A stretch of DNA of 64,000 nt from Fidelibacterota bacterium UBA2986 (GCA_002346675.1 DEAI01000011.1:447530-511529), one strand, 5' to 3'. Counted from the stretch's first letter, positions 45,394 through 56,800 are shown. Numbers and translations: made by a program. Notes: generated from the letters alone by a model not told the origin.

Positions 45394-46392
45394 CTAGGGT
45401 TTACTGGTGGAATTAGAACTGTTTCTAATTATAATCTTAACAGGTATCATAGATATTTGCCCAATACTATCTGCATTCTCTGCTATGATATTTTCAATGG
45501 TCTTAATTGACTTTTTACCTAGCTCCGAAAAGTCTGTGGTGATGGATGTTAATTCTGGGCTGGAATTTTCACAGAAGGATACATTATCAAACCCACCGAT
45601 AATAAAATCATCTGGTATTTTGTATCCACTTTCACTTGCAGCTTTTAAAAATCCAAAACTTGCATAGTCATTTCCACCAAAAATAGCTACATCTTTCAAG
45701 CCGGATTTTTTAAATGCTGCAAATGCATTTGTACCTGATAATGTGCTGAAATCTCCTTCGTAATTCCACACTAGTTCCAAATCGTCATTTTCATGAATAT
45801 GATCTAAAAACCCATTTTTCCGGAATATAGCATCTGCGCGTGTAGAAGGCCCGGCAATATAACCGAATTTCTTAAACCCCCGTTCCTGAAAATGTTTAGC
45901 CATCATGTAGCCACCACTATAAGAATCAAAACAAACCGTATCAATTTTTGGGCTTTTTGATGGTAAAAGAGATATAATAGGATATTGTCCAACAGCTTCC
46001 TTTATTTTGATATAATCATCACTGGTCATTGAAGGTAGAAATAAACAAATACCACTATGGTTTTTACTGAGTTGAATAATTTCATCAACAGGATTTACAT
46101 CTTCTTTTATAACCTGTAAATTTATATTAGAATTAGAATGAAAGGCTGCCTGAAAAAAACCATTTAATAAATAAGCATAGAACTCACCTTCAAATAGTTT
46201 TATAGCCAAGGCTATAGGCAGATTTTGAGTAATATCTGGATCTTTAAAAAAGGGGTATCCAAGCTTCTTTGCTGAAGAATAAATCTGTTCTTCGCTAGAG
46301 CTATAGGTTCTCTTTTTACGACTTAGGGCTCTTGAAACTGTCGCAATTGAAAGTCCCGTATCGTCAGCTATATGTTTTAAGGTTACACGCAT
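45394..46392 (-). CDS. LacI-family transcriptional regulator
   Basis: 332 residues from ATG 46392; the frame is open to 46497 but the helix-turn-helix begins right at this Met. HTH: VTLKHIADDTGLSIATVSRALSRK. A periplasmic-binding-protein-like effector domain follows (ISLLPSKSPKIDTVCFD, FGYIAGPSTRADAIFRKNGF, AIFGGNDYASFGFLKA, IGGFDN). It is the first gene of the leftward beta-glucan operon and faces the rightward operon, so it probably controls both from 46393-46621. The effector is likely a beta-gluco-oligosaccharide. Confidence 0.92.
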   Translation of the reverse strand: MRVTLKHIADDTGLSIATVSRALSRKKRTYSSSEEQIYSSAKKLGYPFFKDPDITQNLPIALAIKLFEGEFYAYLLNGFFQAAFHSNSNINLQVIKEDVNPVDEIIQLSKNHSGICLFLPSMTSDDYIKIKEAVGQYPIISLLPSKSPKIDTVCFDSYSGGYMMAKHFQERGFKKFGYIAGPSTRADAIFRKNGFLDHIHENDDLELVWNYEGDFSTLSGTNAFAAFKKSGLKDVAIFGGNDYASFGFLKAASESGYKIPDDFIIGGFDNVSFCENSSPELTSITTDFSELGKKSIKTIENIIAENADSIGQISMIPVKIIIRNSSNSTSKP

Positions 46393-46488
46393 ATTATCAC
46401 TGTATTTGTCTCTAAATTTTGAGTACAAACTAAAAAATATTACATGAATATGCAAATATTTTACACAAATATGAAACATAAAGAAAAA

Positions 46489-46511
46489 ATATTGCACAAG
46501 ATTTGCAATAT
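46489..46511. promoter_or_regulatory. Inverted repeat in the divergent promoter region, LacI operator candidate
   Basis: ATATTGC (46489-46495) and GCAATAT (46505-46511) are perfect inverted arms around a 9-nt spacer. The site lies midway between the LacI start (46392) and the rightward operon start (46622). A related TGCAAATATT occurs near 46451. Spacing is wide for a LacI dimer, so this is a candidate only. Confidence 0.4.
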
Positions 46512-46621
46512 GTTTTATATTTATTTAAGGCATTGGAATAATTGCGTACTGTTTTATTCCATTATCAATGCAGATAAATACCATGAAATAGGGTAATTAA
46601 ATAGCCAGGAGAGAAATTATT

Positions 46622-49600
46622 ATGAAAAAAATGTTAGCGATATTAATTTTAGGTTTGGTGCCTTTATATGTTTCTGGGCAGGTGATTGATAGCTTCGACA
46701 GCGCACCTGCGGATACCAGTTACTGGCAGCACGAGAGATCTCAAGCCGCTGCTGATTCGTTGAGCTTTGTTAATCCAACTTATGTTACCGATCCGCTATA
46801 TGAGGGTGCAGGTGCAATGCAGCTTGACTATAGCGCACACAACAGTGAATCATGGGGTGGCTATGCAAAAATCTACCACATGGCAATTACCCCAAGTGAG
46901 CCTGAGCCGGTTCTGTCCGGGACATGGAGAATGGCCCCGATAGCAGGTGCTATGATGGTTGGGCCAGCTCCAAATGATGGAAGCTGGTGGTCAAACTCTG
47001 AAGAGGATTTAACCACAAGGGCTTGTTATTTCGATGACAATTATGTTTTTGGCTCAGATGGTTCGTTTAGTAATATTTTAGGTGATGAAACCTGGGTTGA
47101 AGGTTGGCAGGGCGGCGCTGATGCTTGTGGAGCGCCAGTTTATCCTCACGATGGTTCAAATGCGGCTACATTTGATTTTAATAGTGGAGCTGGGACATTA
47201 ACTCTCAATGGTGTTGGGGCATATTTGGGACTTCCAAAGGCTTGGAACGGAGGAGAGCTGGGGTCTCCTGATGAGGCTCCGGAATCGATTACCTATGATG
47301 TAACTCTTTCAGGGAGTAATATGACTTTGGTTATCGAAACGGGCACAGGAGTGTTCTGGACCTTTCAGCTTGTTGCAGACACACCGGAAGAACCAGAGCC
47401 AGCTCTAGCTGGGACATGGAAAATGGCCCCAGAGGCAGGAGCAATGATGGTTGGTCCAAACCCCAATGATGGAAGCTGGTGGCAAAACTCTGCTGGTGAT
47501 GTTGAAGGGAGAGCCTGCTATTTTGATGATGATTATGTTTTTGGTGCAGATGGTTCGTTTAGCAATGTTTTAGGTGACGAAACCTGGGTTGAAGGTTGGC
47601 AGGGCGGCGGTGACGCATGTGGAGCTCCGGTAGCTCCCCACGATGGTTCTAATGCTGCGACATGGGCATATGACCCGACCACAGGCAATGTTACGTTAAG
47701 TGGAGAGGGTGCATATTTAGGCCTCCCTAAAGCAAACAACGAAGGAGAATTGCCAAATGTGCCAGTACCCGAATCAATAACTTATAGTGCAACACTTTCA
47801 GATAATAACAATGTAATGACACTTGTTATTGAGTGTGGTTCGGGCGTGTTCTGGACCTTTAAGCTTGTATCGGAAGATAGAAGCCAGGCACTGGCAAATT
47901 CCTGGGATGGTAGATTTGATGCAAGTGTTTTAATGGATGACTTAGGAGCGCCTAGCACTCGAGAGGGAGTCTGGGACTGGACCGGCTATGAGAGTATTTC
48001 ATTTTCTTATTATAACTTAGCAGCTCAAACTCTCGCCGAGAGGGTGCATTTAAGATTGAACCTAAGTGATTTTAAAGATATTTCAGATCCCTCAAGCTAT
48101 ACTGGACTTGGAGAGTATTATTACTCTTTCCACTATATCCTAGATAGTGACCCGGGATGGAATACCATTACGATTCCGCTTTTGAGAAATGATTCATGGG
48201 ACGGCGGTGGTTTCAATCTCACTGGTTGGGCTGGAGATGCTGGCAATGGAGAACTTGACATAGATGCTATTGGAGGTTTTCATCTTGAATTTTCTATAAG
48301 CGGTGGCGGAGATGGTGACTACTCATCTGGCACTATCGTTCTTGATGACTTCAGATTGACCGGTACACTGAATGCGCTAAATAACCCTGGATTTGAAACA
48401 GCGGATGAGTCCGGTGATGATTTTGGCTGGGGAACGGACCACGCTGGTGATGGTCAGGCCCACGCCGAGGTTGTTAACGACTCCGAAATGGCATACAGCG
48501 GTAGCAGCTATGCCCGATTGGGGACTGACAATGGTGCAGCATGGGCAGTATTTTTCTCAGAAGATATTGTTCCTGCTCAGTTTGGTGAAACCTGGCGACT
48601 CAGCGGATATGCAAAGAGCCTTTCTCCGGTCGATGGAGACTTTGGAGCGTTCAAGCTTGAGGGTAAAGACGCAGACGGAAATGTTTTGGGGACAACCGGT
48701 GATGTATTTTTGCCAATTACAGAAGAGTGGGGATTGCATTCCATAGAGTTTGTTATGCCTGAAGGAGTAACCCAGGTTACAGCTGTTATAGTTGCATCTC
48801 GCTGGGATGGAGCTAACTGTGACTATGCGTTTGATGATATTTTTCTTTTGAGTATGGGCGTGTTGGATGTTATCCCTCCTGTGCCAGTTGAAAATGTATC
48901 GGCTATCCCCGCGGGCTTTTACAATTTGGTCACCTGGTCAGATATAAACGGTGAAGAAGGTGAGACATATAATGTGTATGCAAGTACACAGCCAATCACT
49001 GATGTTACATCTCCGTCGGTCGATGTAATAGCAACAAATGTTTTAGAGGGTAGCCAGGCGGCGGTACACTATCTGTACAATCCGCTGGAAGATGAGGTTG
49101 TCTCGTATTACTACGCTGTAGCCTGTAAGGATGCATCAAACAATGTTGGTGAGCCTGGAGGGTCAGCTAGCTCAGTTACAAACACAGCCCTGGGTATCCC
49201 AACGATATCTTTAGATGCCCCAGCGAATTTTGTAGCAGATGGTGAATTTGATGAATGGTATGACAGTGGTATAACGCCCTTTTTCCTTGGAGCATCAGAC
49301 AACTCCTGGGGAACCCCAAGCATCGTCGGGAGTGTGGATAGTGATGATGATCTCTCTGGTCAAATCTGGCTTGCCGTAGATGAAGATTATCTTTATGTTG
49401 CCGCTGATGTGATTGATGATGTCTATGATGGATATCAACCTGGTGACGGCACCGGAGGATGGTGGGAAAATGATGTGTTTGAGCTGTTTATCGGTTTTTA
49501 CGATCAGCGCGGTCCAAAGCACGTTGGAATGATGCGCGGTGAGGAGCCTGACTATAAATTCTTTTTCCTTGAAACTGGTGTGATAAATGACTTTGATGGT

Positions 49601-50995
49601 CAAGCTGTTCTGGAAGTGAATGGAGAGGGTAATTATTACCAAGAAGGGTTTAATCCGGACTATGTTTTAGAGGCAAGGATTTCTCTAGATGATATTGCCT
49701 TTGGTGATGACCTTAGGCTCAACGCTGTGAATGGGATGAGAATTCCGATTGAGCCTACATTTCATGATAACGATGGTAACGGATGGGAAGGGAACCTTGT
49801 CGGTTCACCTACAAACGCCGATAATGCCTGGCAAACGCCAACGGTATGGTCCAGCACATGGATTGGCGATCAAACCGCCCCATCTGGAGGTGAGGTGACA
49901 ACGGATATTTCCACAGCCGCAGGTTGGAACCTTGTAGGGCTTCCATCATCAGCTGAGAGTAGCTCCTATTCTGACCTATTTCCAACTGCTGTGTCAGGGA
50001 CATTGTATGGCTTTGACGGAACATATACATCGGAGACTGATCTCACGCCGGGAGATGGCTATTGGCTTAACTTTCCGGAAGAAGGTACTACAACAATAAC
50101 TGGCTCAGAAATATCTAGTGTAACTGTCAGCCTCTCTGCAGGTTGGAACCTTATCAGCGGTGTCAGCTATTCTACTAGTGTTTCCTCTATTTCTGACCCG
50201 GGAGATATCGTTGTTCCGGGGACAGTGTATGGGTTTTCAGGGACCTATGCCAATTCATCAGAGCTAGCACCGGGGCAGGGATACTGGATAAATGCGAGTG
50301 GCGATGGAGACATCATTATTACAAGCGGTGGCGCAGCGAGAACAGCGCAGGTATTTACTGACCGTACAGAAAAAGCCAACAAGCTCATATTCAATAACAG
50401 CGCTCTTTACTTTGGTGTATCCATACCTGAGGATGAGATGCTCAGTTATCAGCTTCCACCAAAACCACCAGCAGGTAGTTTTGATGTGCGATTTGCTGAT
50501 AATATGAAAGTGGCTGAGGGTGAAGGTGTTATTGAGGTAATGAATAATACTGATGATCTTGCCATTTCCTTTGTAGTGAATATTGATGCGGGAGAAAGGA
50601 TGAGATGGGTGCTCACCTCAAATGATGGAAAAGAATATGAATTGAATGGTTCTGGACAGATTGTTGTAGAAGGGAATGTCAGTGGCTTTTCTTTGAGCAG
50701 GGTCTCAAGTGTTCCAATGAAATTTGCGATATCACAAAACTTTCCCAATCCGTTTAACCCGGTAACATCTATTAACTATGAGATACCTGAAGAGTCATTT
50801 GTAACTATAAGTGTTTACAACATGATGGGGCAGAAAGTGACAGATCTTGTCTATGGTTTTCACTCACCAGGATATCATCGTACAGAGTGGGATGGAACAA
50901 ATATAAATGGTGAAACTGTTTCAAGTGGTTTATACATTTACACTATTAACGCCGGTGATTTCAGGGATGTAAAAAAGATGATCTCCATCAAGTAG
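46622..50995 (+). CDS. Giant multi-domain glycan-binding T9SS protein
   Basis: 1457 residues with a signal peptide (1-20, LVPLYVSGQ). Order: half of a jelly-roll domain (21-88); two tandem copies of a domain of about 165 residues (GTWxMAPxAGAMMVGPxPNDGSWW) at about 98-255 and 264-425; the rest of the jelly-roll (about 430-590); a CBM4/9-like domain (NPGFETADESGDDFGW, about 592-745); a Fn3-like domain; a CBM9-like domain (DGEFDEWYDSG, to about 1110); the GWNL module (49900-50320); a PPKPP domain; and a T9SS tail (QNFPNPFNP). No catalytic motif is evident. It probably captures beta-glucan at the surface. GGAGAG lies upstream of the ATG. Confidence 0.85.
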   Translation: MKKMLAILILGLVPLYVSGQVIDSFDSAPADTSYWQHERSQAAADSLSFVNPTYVTDPLYEGAGAMQLDYSAHNSESWGGYAKIYHMAITPSEPEPVLSGTWRMAPIAGAMMVGPAPNDGSWWSNSEEDLTTRACYFDDNYVFGSDGSFSNILGDETWVEGWQGGADACGAPVYPHDGSNAATFDFNSGAGTLTLNGVGAYLGLPKAWNGGELGSPDEAPESITYDVTLSGSNMTLVIETGTGVFWTFQLVADTPEEPEPALAGTWKMAPEAGAMMVGPNPNDGSWWQNSAGDVEGRACYFDDDYVFGADGSFSNVLGDETWVEGWQGGGDACGAPVAPHDGSNAATWAYDPTTGNVTLSGEGAYLGLPKANNEGELPNVPVPESITYSATLSDNNNVMTLVIECGSGVFWTFKLVSEDRSQALANSWDGRFDASVLMDDLGAPSTREGVWDWTGYESISFSYYNLAAQTLAERVHLRLNLSDFKDISDPSSYTGLGEYYYSFHYILDSDPGWNTITIPLLRNDSWDGGGFNLTGWAGDAGNGELDIDAIGGFHLEFSISGGGDGDYSSGTIVLDDFRLTGTLNALNNPGFETADESGDDFGWGTDHAGDGQAHAEVVNDSEMAYSGSSYARLGTDNGAAWAVFFSEDIVPAQFGETWRLSGYAKSLSPVDGDFGAFKLEGKDADGNVLGTTGDVFLPITEEWGLHSIEFVMPEGVTQVTAVIVASRWDGANCDYAFDDIFLLSMGVLDVIPPVPVENVSAIPAGFYNLVTWSDINGEEGETYNVYASTQPITDVTSPSVDVIATNVLEGSQAAVHYLYNPLEDEVVSYYYAVACKDASNNVGEPGGSASSVTNTALGIPTISLDAPANFVADGEFDEWYDSGITPFFLGASDNSWGTPSIVGSVDSDDDLSGQIWLAVDEDYLYVAADVIDDVYDGYQPGDGTGGWWENDVFELFIGFYDQRGPKHVGMMRGEEPDYKFFFLETGVINDFDGQAVLEVNGEGNYYQEGFNPDYVLEARISLDDIAFGDDLRLNAVNGMRIPIEPTFHDNDGNGWEGNLVGSPTNADNAWQTPTVWSSTWIGDQTAPSGGEVTTDISTAAGWNLVGLPSSAESSSYSDLFPTAVSGTLYGFDGTYTSETDLTPGDGYWLNFPEEGTTTITGSEISSVTVSLSAGWNLISGVSYSTSVSSISDPGDIVVPGTVYGFSGTYANSSELAPGQGYWINASGDGDIIITSGGAARTAQVFTDRTEKANKLIFNNSALYFGVSIPEDEMLSYQLPPKPPAGSFDVRFADNMKVAEGEGVIEVMNNTDDLAISFVVNIDAGERMRWVLTSNDGKEYELNGSGQIVVEGNVSGFSLSRVSSVPMKFAISQNFPNPFNPVTSINYEIPEESFVTISVYNMMGQKVTDLVYGFHSPGYHRTEWDGTNINGETVSSGLYIYTINAGDFRDVKKMISIK

Positions 50996-51007
50996 AAATA
51001 CAAATTC

Positions 51008-51075
51008 AGGGAGGCAGTGCTCAAATTATATAAATCTACTCCCTTTTAAGTTTTTGCATTGTCTCCCTCTTTTTT
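51008..51075 (+). terminator. Possible terminator/attenuator between the glycan-binding protein and the receptor
   Basis: AGGGAGGCA (51008-51016) can pair with TGTCTCCCT (51060-51068; one G-T), which is followed by CTTTTTT. A nearer CTCCC (about 51040) competes for the same arm and is followed by TTTT. The loop is long (43 nt), so this is tentative; it could cut receptor expression relative to the first gene. Confidence 0.35.
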
Positions 51076-51149
51076 GAAACTAGAGAAATATAATATATAG
51101 CAGAAAAAAGTATTGGTTGGTTTATCCGATTAACAGATCAATATTAATA

Positions 51150-53828
51150 ATGAATAAGTTTTCAGTTTTTATAGTAATATACTTTTTAATAAATCTGACA
51201 TCATTTGGACTGGGTCAGACAACAGGGAAATTAGCAGGATCTATATCAGAAAAGCAGTCTAAAAGTTCTCTACCCGGAGCAAACATTATTTTAGATAACA
51301 CACCTTATGGTACTGCTACTGATGGGGAGGGAAAATTTCATATCATTAATTTACCGCCTGATCAGTACACTGTCACCATAATGATGATGGGTTATAAAAC
51401 GGTCAAGGTAAACGATGTAAGAATATCCACTAATCGTTCTACCTTTTTGGATATTGAATTGGAAAAAACTGTTATTGAGGGTGAAGAGGTTACAGTTGAG
51501 GTAGCACGACTTGCTCAGAAGAAGGATCAAACCGGGACAATAAAAAATATATCTGGTGATGAAATCAATGCCTTAGCGGTAGAAAGTGTTGGGTCGGTGA
51601 TAAATATGCAGGCCGGTGTAGTGAATGGTCATTTTCGTGGCGGTAGAAACACAGAAGTAACCTATATGGTTGATGGAATTCAGGTGGATGAAACATTTGG
51701 AGGCTCAAATGCAACCGTCGATATTCAGCCAGAAGCAGTACAAGACCTAGAGGTGATCACAGGTACATTCAACGCAGAATACGGACGTGCAATGAGCGGG
51801 GTCGTGAATGTGATTACCAAAGATGGTGGGTCAACATTTGAAGGGTCAGTATCTTCAGCACTCTCCTCTCACTTTACCAACAACACAGATATTTTTATAG
51901 GTCTTGGTCAGAGCTTTAATAGAAGCCAGGACTTAAAATTTAGTTTGGGCGGTCCTCTATTAGGGGAAAAGATCACCTTTTTCACCAACGTACGTACACA
52001 AGATAATCGTGGTCATTTGAATGGCTACCGAATATTCAATGTGGATGATATAAATTTATTCTGGCTTGATGATTCTACACAGTGGTTATCTACAAAATCA
52101 GGCGACAGCAGTTATGTTCCTATGAACACCAGTAAAAATTTATCGGCACTAGGAAAACTAAGCTTTAATATATTTAAAGGAATTCGAATCTCAGCGCTAC
52201 ACTCCTACAGTGATGACAGTTGGTTCGGCTATGATCATGCTTTTAAATACAATCCGGATGGTAGAGCAGGGTCTTTTAAAAAAACACATTATACAGCTCT
52301 GCAGCTCAATCATATGATCACGCCTAAATTATTTTATGAATTGAAACTCTCATCTGTTGAAAATTACTATGGTGTCTATCTTTATAAATCTCCAGTTGAT
52401 AGCAATTATATACATGATTTTCACTTAAATAATTATGGGTCTGGGTTTTTTACCGGTGGACAACAGAAAGATCATACCGAGCGTACTATGATTGATGAAA
52501 CGGTTAAGATTGATTTAAACTGGCAGGCGAACTATAATCACAGCATTAAAATGGGATTGTTAAGTATTTCTCACAATGTGGATAATACATGGAGGCAGAT
52601 TCGAAATAAATATGATGGCCAGCTTGTGGAAGATCCACTTGCATATGAGCCAGTAGTATTTGGGGACTCTACCGTTTACGCAGATATTTATGAGGTCACC
52701 CCTAGAGAGATGGCCGCCTATATACAGGACAAAATGGAATTTGATGATATGGTGATTAACTTTGGTGTCAGATATGATTATTTTGATCCAGCCAGTAGAT
52801 ATCCTTCAGATAGGCGGAATCCAGCTAATCAGCTTGTTCTACCAGATTCTATGACATCCACATACCCTGAAGCCCCAACTATTGAACAGATAAGCCCAAG
52901 AATAGGCTTTGCTTACCAGCTAGGGAACCAGGCAGTATTGCACTTTAGCTATGGACATTTTTTCCAAATGCCTCCTCTTTATGCGATGTACCAAAATCAC
53001 AGTTTTTTAGTTAGCCCCAACGATTATGAGACAACTATGGGAAATGTTCTCCTTAAGCCTGAAAAAACAATTACCTATGAGCTTGGATTATGGCAGGAGC
53101 TAGCCAGAGGTTTCAGCTTGGATGTGGCACTTTTCTACAGGGACATATACAATCTTCTCAGTACAAAAATCATATCCACTTATAACCAGATTGAGTATGG
53201 TCTTTACAGCAACAAGGACTATGGCAATGCCCGTGGCTTAGAGGTTAAGCTCGATTTAGGGTATGGAGCAATTAAAGGAACCGTGAACTATACCCTTCAA
53301 TATACACGGGGAAACGCTGATTCTCCCACTCAGACCTTTAGCCGTGCCGGCAATAGTATGGACCCGGTGAACCGTCTCATTCCCATGAGCTGGGACCAGC
53401 GACACACACTCAATGGTACGGTGATGTTTTCTAAGAAAAACTACGGAGGAACGGTTACCGCTTACTACAACTCTGGTTCTCCATACACTTTTTCTCCACA
53501 GAGCGAAAGTATACTCTCCAGAATAAACCTTTATCCAAATAATGCCTACAAACCTTCAACAACATCTGTAGATGCTACGCTTTATTACAATATCAAATTG
53601 CTGGGACGCTTCAACGGTACAATTGATCTAACAATTTATAACCTTCTGGATCGCTTGAATGAGAATTGGGTAAACAGTGAAACCGGACGTGCATACACAG
53701 CAGTAATACGAGATACAGATTTAGCTGGTCATCGCAGTGATTTTAATGATTTCAATGATAGGATAAAGAACCCATCTATGTTTTCCGCTCCACGAGCAGT
53801 AAAACTTGCACTTGGAATTAATTTTTAA
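51150..53828 (+). CDS. TonB-dependent receptor (SusC-like, with carboxypeptidase regulatory-like domain)
   Basis: 892 residues from ATG 51150, where the signal peptide begins (MNKFSVFIVIYFLINLTSFG). Residues about 25-110 form a CarboxypepD_reg-like domain (GKLAGSISEKQSKSSLPGANI); the plug follows with GGRNTEVTYMVDGIQVDE and EYGRAMSGVVNVITKDGG; the remainder is a 22-strand-type barrel ending in Phe (ALGINF). No SusD homologue is near. In this locus it should import beta-gluco-oligosaccharides across the outer membrane (inference from context). The stop overlaps the next start (TAATG). Confidence 0.92.
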   Translation: MNKFSVFIVIYFLINLTSFGLGQTTGKLAGSISEKQSKSSLPGANIILDNTPYGTATDGEGKFHIINLPPDQYTVTIMMMGYKTVKVNDVRISTNRSTFLDIELEKTVIEGEEVTVEVARLAQKKDQTGTIKNISGDEINALAVESVGSVINMQAGVVNGHFRGGRNTEVTYMVDGIQVDETFGGSNATVDIQPEAVQDLEVITGTFNAEYGRAMSGVVNVITKDGGSTFEGSVSSALSSHFTNNTDIFIGLGQSFNRSQDLKFSLGGPLLGEKITFFTNVRTQDNRGHLNGYRIFNVDDINLFWLDDSTQWLSTKSGDSSYVPMNTSKNLSALGKLSFNIFKGIRISALHSYSDDSWFGYDHAFKYNPDGRAGSFKKTHYTALQLNHMITPKLFYELKLSSVENYYGVYLYKSPVDSNYIHDFHLNNYGSGFFTGGQQKDHTERTMIDETVKIDLNWQANYNHSIKMGLLSISHNVDNTWRQIRNKYDGQLVEDPLAYEPVVFGDSTVYADIYEVTPREMAAYIQDKMEFDDMVINFGVRYDYFDPASRYPSDRRNPANQLVLPDSMTSTYPEAPTIEQISPRIGFAYQLGNQAVLHFSYGHFFQMPPLYAMYQNHSFLVSPNDYETTMGNVLLKPEKTITYELGLWQELARGFSLDVALFYRDIYNLLSTKIISTYNQIEYGLYSNKDYGNARGLEVKLDLGYGAIKGTVNYTLQYTRGNADSPTQTFSRAGNSMDPVNRLIPMSWDQRHTLNGTVMFSKKNYGGTVTAYYNSGSPYTFSPQSESILSRINLYPNNAYKPSTTSVDATLYYNIKLLGRFNGTIDLTIYNLLDRLNENWVNSETGRAYTAVIRDTDLAGHRSDFNDFNDRIKNPSMFSAPRAVKLALGINF

Positions 53829-56800
53829 TGGTTAAGCAAACCTTTAAAACTACCGTTGTACTATTTTTAACTTCCTTTTGTTTGTTGATAGGGCAGGGTA
53901 AGCCATATCAAGGCCCAGAGGATTCTGCCGGAGACATTGCTGCGGAGAGGGAAGGTTATATGACAGGGAACCGTGTTTTTATTTATTTTCGTAACACAAC
54001 AGAGCTCTCCGACTGGCCAAGGGTAAATGTCTCTAAATGGCCCAACAATCCCAATGGATTAAAAATGACAGATGGAATTGGACTATTGATTGGTGCAAAG
54101 GTTTATATTGAGGACGATGGAAATCCAACCACATTGGATACAATCCCTCTGACAGACCTTGCAGATATTTATACCACTGACCATCATACGCTGTACTATT
54201 TACAGACCAGCTATCGGGAAGAAATGGACAAGGACCCTACAGGAACAGTGGAGTGGGGTTTTTATCCTGTTTTTGGATATTTTGATGAAACAGGAGAGTA
54301 CCCCGCAATATCCAATATAGAAAGTTCTTGGCCTCCCGGCGGCTGGCCATCCACAGGATATGAAACTAAATGGCCAGGAGAGTGGAATGGACGCTTTGGA
54401 AGAGGTGTGATCTATGCAGACCAGGAATCCTACTATGTAGTAAATGATGCTCAAGATCAGGAAAATCTAGGGCCGGAGGATATGGTAAAATATTTTCCAA
54501 GACCCGGTCATTATATTGGCGATTTAAGGCCTGATGTTACCATCCAATCTGGTGCCCCCTGGGGAGGTCTTGGATTGAGAGTATCTGTAAGGGGATTTCA
54601 ATGGAACAACCCACAGGCGAGAGACGCAATATTCTGGGAGTATTCTGTTGCAAATATTTCTGACTACGATTTAAGAGATGTTGCTTTTGGCTATTGGCTG
54701 GATAATTCTATTGGTGGAGATGGTGATGACGACCTGGGATACTTTAATGAACAAGTGGATATGGCATATTCTTGGGACACCAATGGTATTGGAGCAGGTG
54801 GTTTACCGACTGGGGTGATGGGGTTTGCATATCTAGAAAGTCCCGGTCTAGCGTATGACTATGTTGACAATGACAATGATGGCTTGACAGATGAAAAGCG
54901 AGATAACGAGCCGACCGGAATTATAGGTCCTACAGATGGGATCACAGATTTAAACTCATTTCTTGATTTTTACAAACTCTCTGTTGAAGATCTAAAAGAC
55001 CATTGGGATGCTGATGAAGACCAAGACTGGGAAGATGGAGAAGATTTAAATGGAGATGGTGTGTATCAAGCTTCTGAATATTATGGAGATGATATTGGTA
55101 TTGATGGCGTAGGACCCGGTGAGATCAATTATAATGGCCCTGATATTGATGGCTCTGAATGTAATCACAGACCCGATTTTCAGGAAGGTGTGGGCTGCGA
55201 GCCTAACTTTAACACGACAGATGTTTCTGAGTCGGATATGGTAGGATTAACGTCTTTCCGTATGTTTCCAATTCCAAGTCATGCCCCGAGCAATGAAACT
55301 ACCTGGTTTAAAAATGATCAGGCTATGTGGGGGTTGGTCTCTGCAGATACACTAGAAGAATATACCTCAAATATATCCAATCTGGTGGAGGTCTTTGCTT
55401 CCGGCCCATTTCCACTTTTTCAGGGACGTGTAGAACGTATCTCTATGTCAGAGCTACATTCCTATGATCCAATTGAGGGATTGGTGGCTCCTGATTATAG
55501 TGCTCCTGCACTCTACGAGCTAAAGAGGATAGTACAGGTTATTTATGAGAAAGATTACCGTTTTGCCCAGCCACCAAAGATGCCTACTTTGACCGCAACT
55601 GCCGATGATGGAAAAGTAATTCTGACTTGGGATGATGTAGCTGATACAAAGACACGCGACCCGTTTGTTGGTAATATAAATGACTTTGAAGGATATAAGA
55701 TTTATAGATCGACAGATAAATATATGTCTGACCCTGAAATCATTACAGATGGTTATGGTACACCCATGTTTAAACAGCCGATTTACCAGTGTGATCTAAA
55801 GGATAGTGAGCCTCATAACCCTAATCAAACCACTGGGGCGGTTCACCAGTGTCAGGGGTTTACAGATTTCGGACTCGTGAACGGTGCCGGCTACAATCTC
55901 GGGTATAATACTGGGATTACCCATATTTTTGTGGATAATACTGTCCAGAATGGGAGAACCTATTATTATGCTGTGGTGGCATATGACTATGGTGCCCCGA
56001 ATATTGGACCTGGTATCTCACCTTCTGAAAATAATGTGGTTATAGAGCTGAATGAAGCAGAAGAGGTACGTTCCATTGGAAAAAACGTAGCCATTGTTGT
56101 CCCTCATCAGCTGGCTGCCGGTTATATACCCCCAGAGATTGAGGTAGAGCAGAAAGAGCTATTGGGCTCAGGTAATGTTACTCCCATAATTCTTGCGAGG
56201 AATAGTCTGAAGGCAGACCATGAATATTTTCTCACATTTGGCGTCGATACTATTGCGACGGTAAGTAACTATGAGCATGGGTTTGAATATATCACTAATG
56301 AGATTTTTATATATGATGATACAGACAGCACAATCCTTATTTATAATGAAAATCCATCTAAATATGTTGGCACCAACCTTATCTACAGGGATACCCTCGA
56401 TTATTGGACGCTGAACGCAGGTGGTACAATTTTCACAGATATTTTTGATGGAATGCAGGTTGAAGTAGATCCGGGTGTGGAAACTCCAGAATACAGTTAT
56501 CAGGGGTCAGGCTGGATCACCGGTAATGGAATCATGCGTGTAACACCATCTACTGCAGAAGGACCCAAGATGCCCTGGAAATATAATATTGTTTTCACAG
56601 ATGATGATTCTGCATACGTTGGTATAGCTAGAACCGGAACTGTGAGAGATGAAAATGGAGTATCGATCAGTTCTTCTAATAAATTAACAGAACCTGCAAT
56701 AAATTTTTTCATACAAAACACTTCCTTTATTGATACATCTACAGGTCAATATGAACTAATGGATGTTATAGTCCATGATGTGAATGCTAATGACACCTTA

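Noticed and set aside
46393..46497. 35-residue extension of the LacI regulator
   Set aside because: The extra residues are hydrophobic and unlike the family, whose HTH starts at ATG 46392; the stretch also covers part of the candidate operator.
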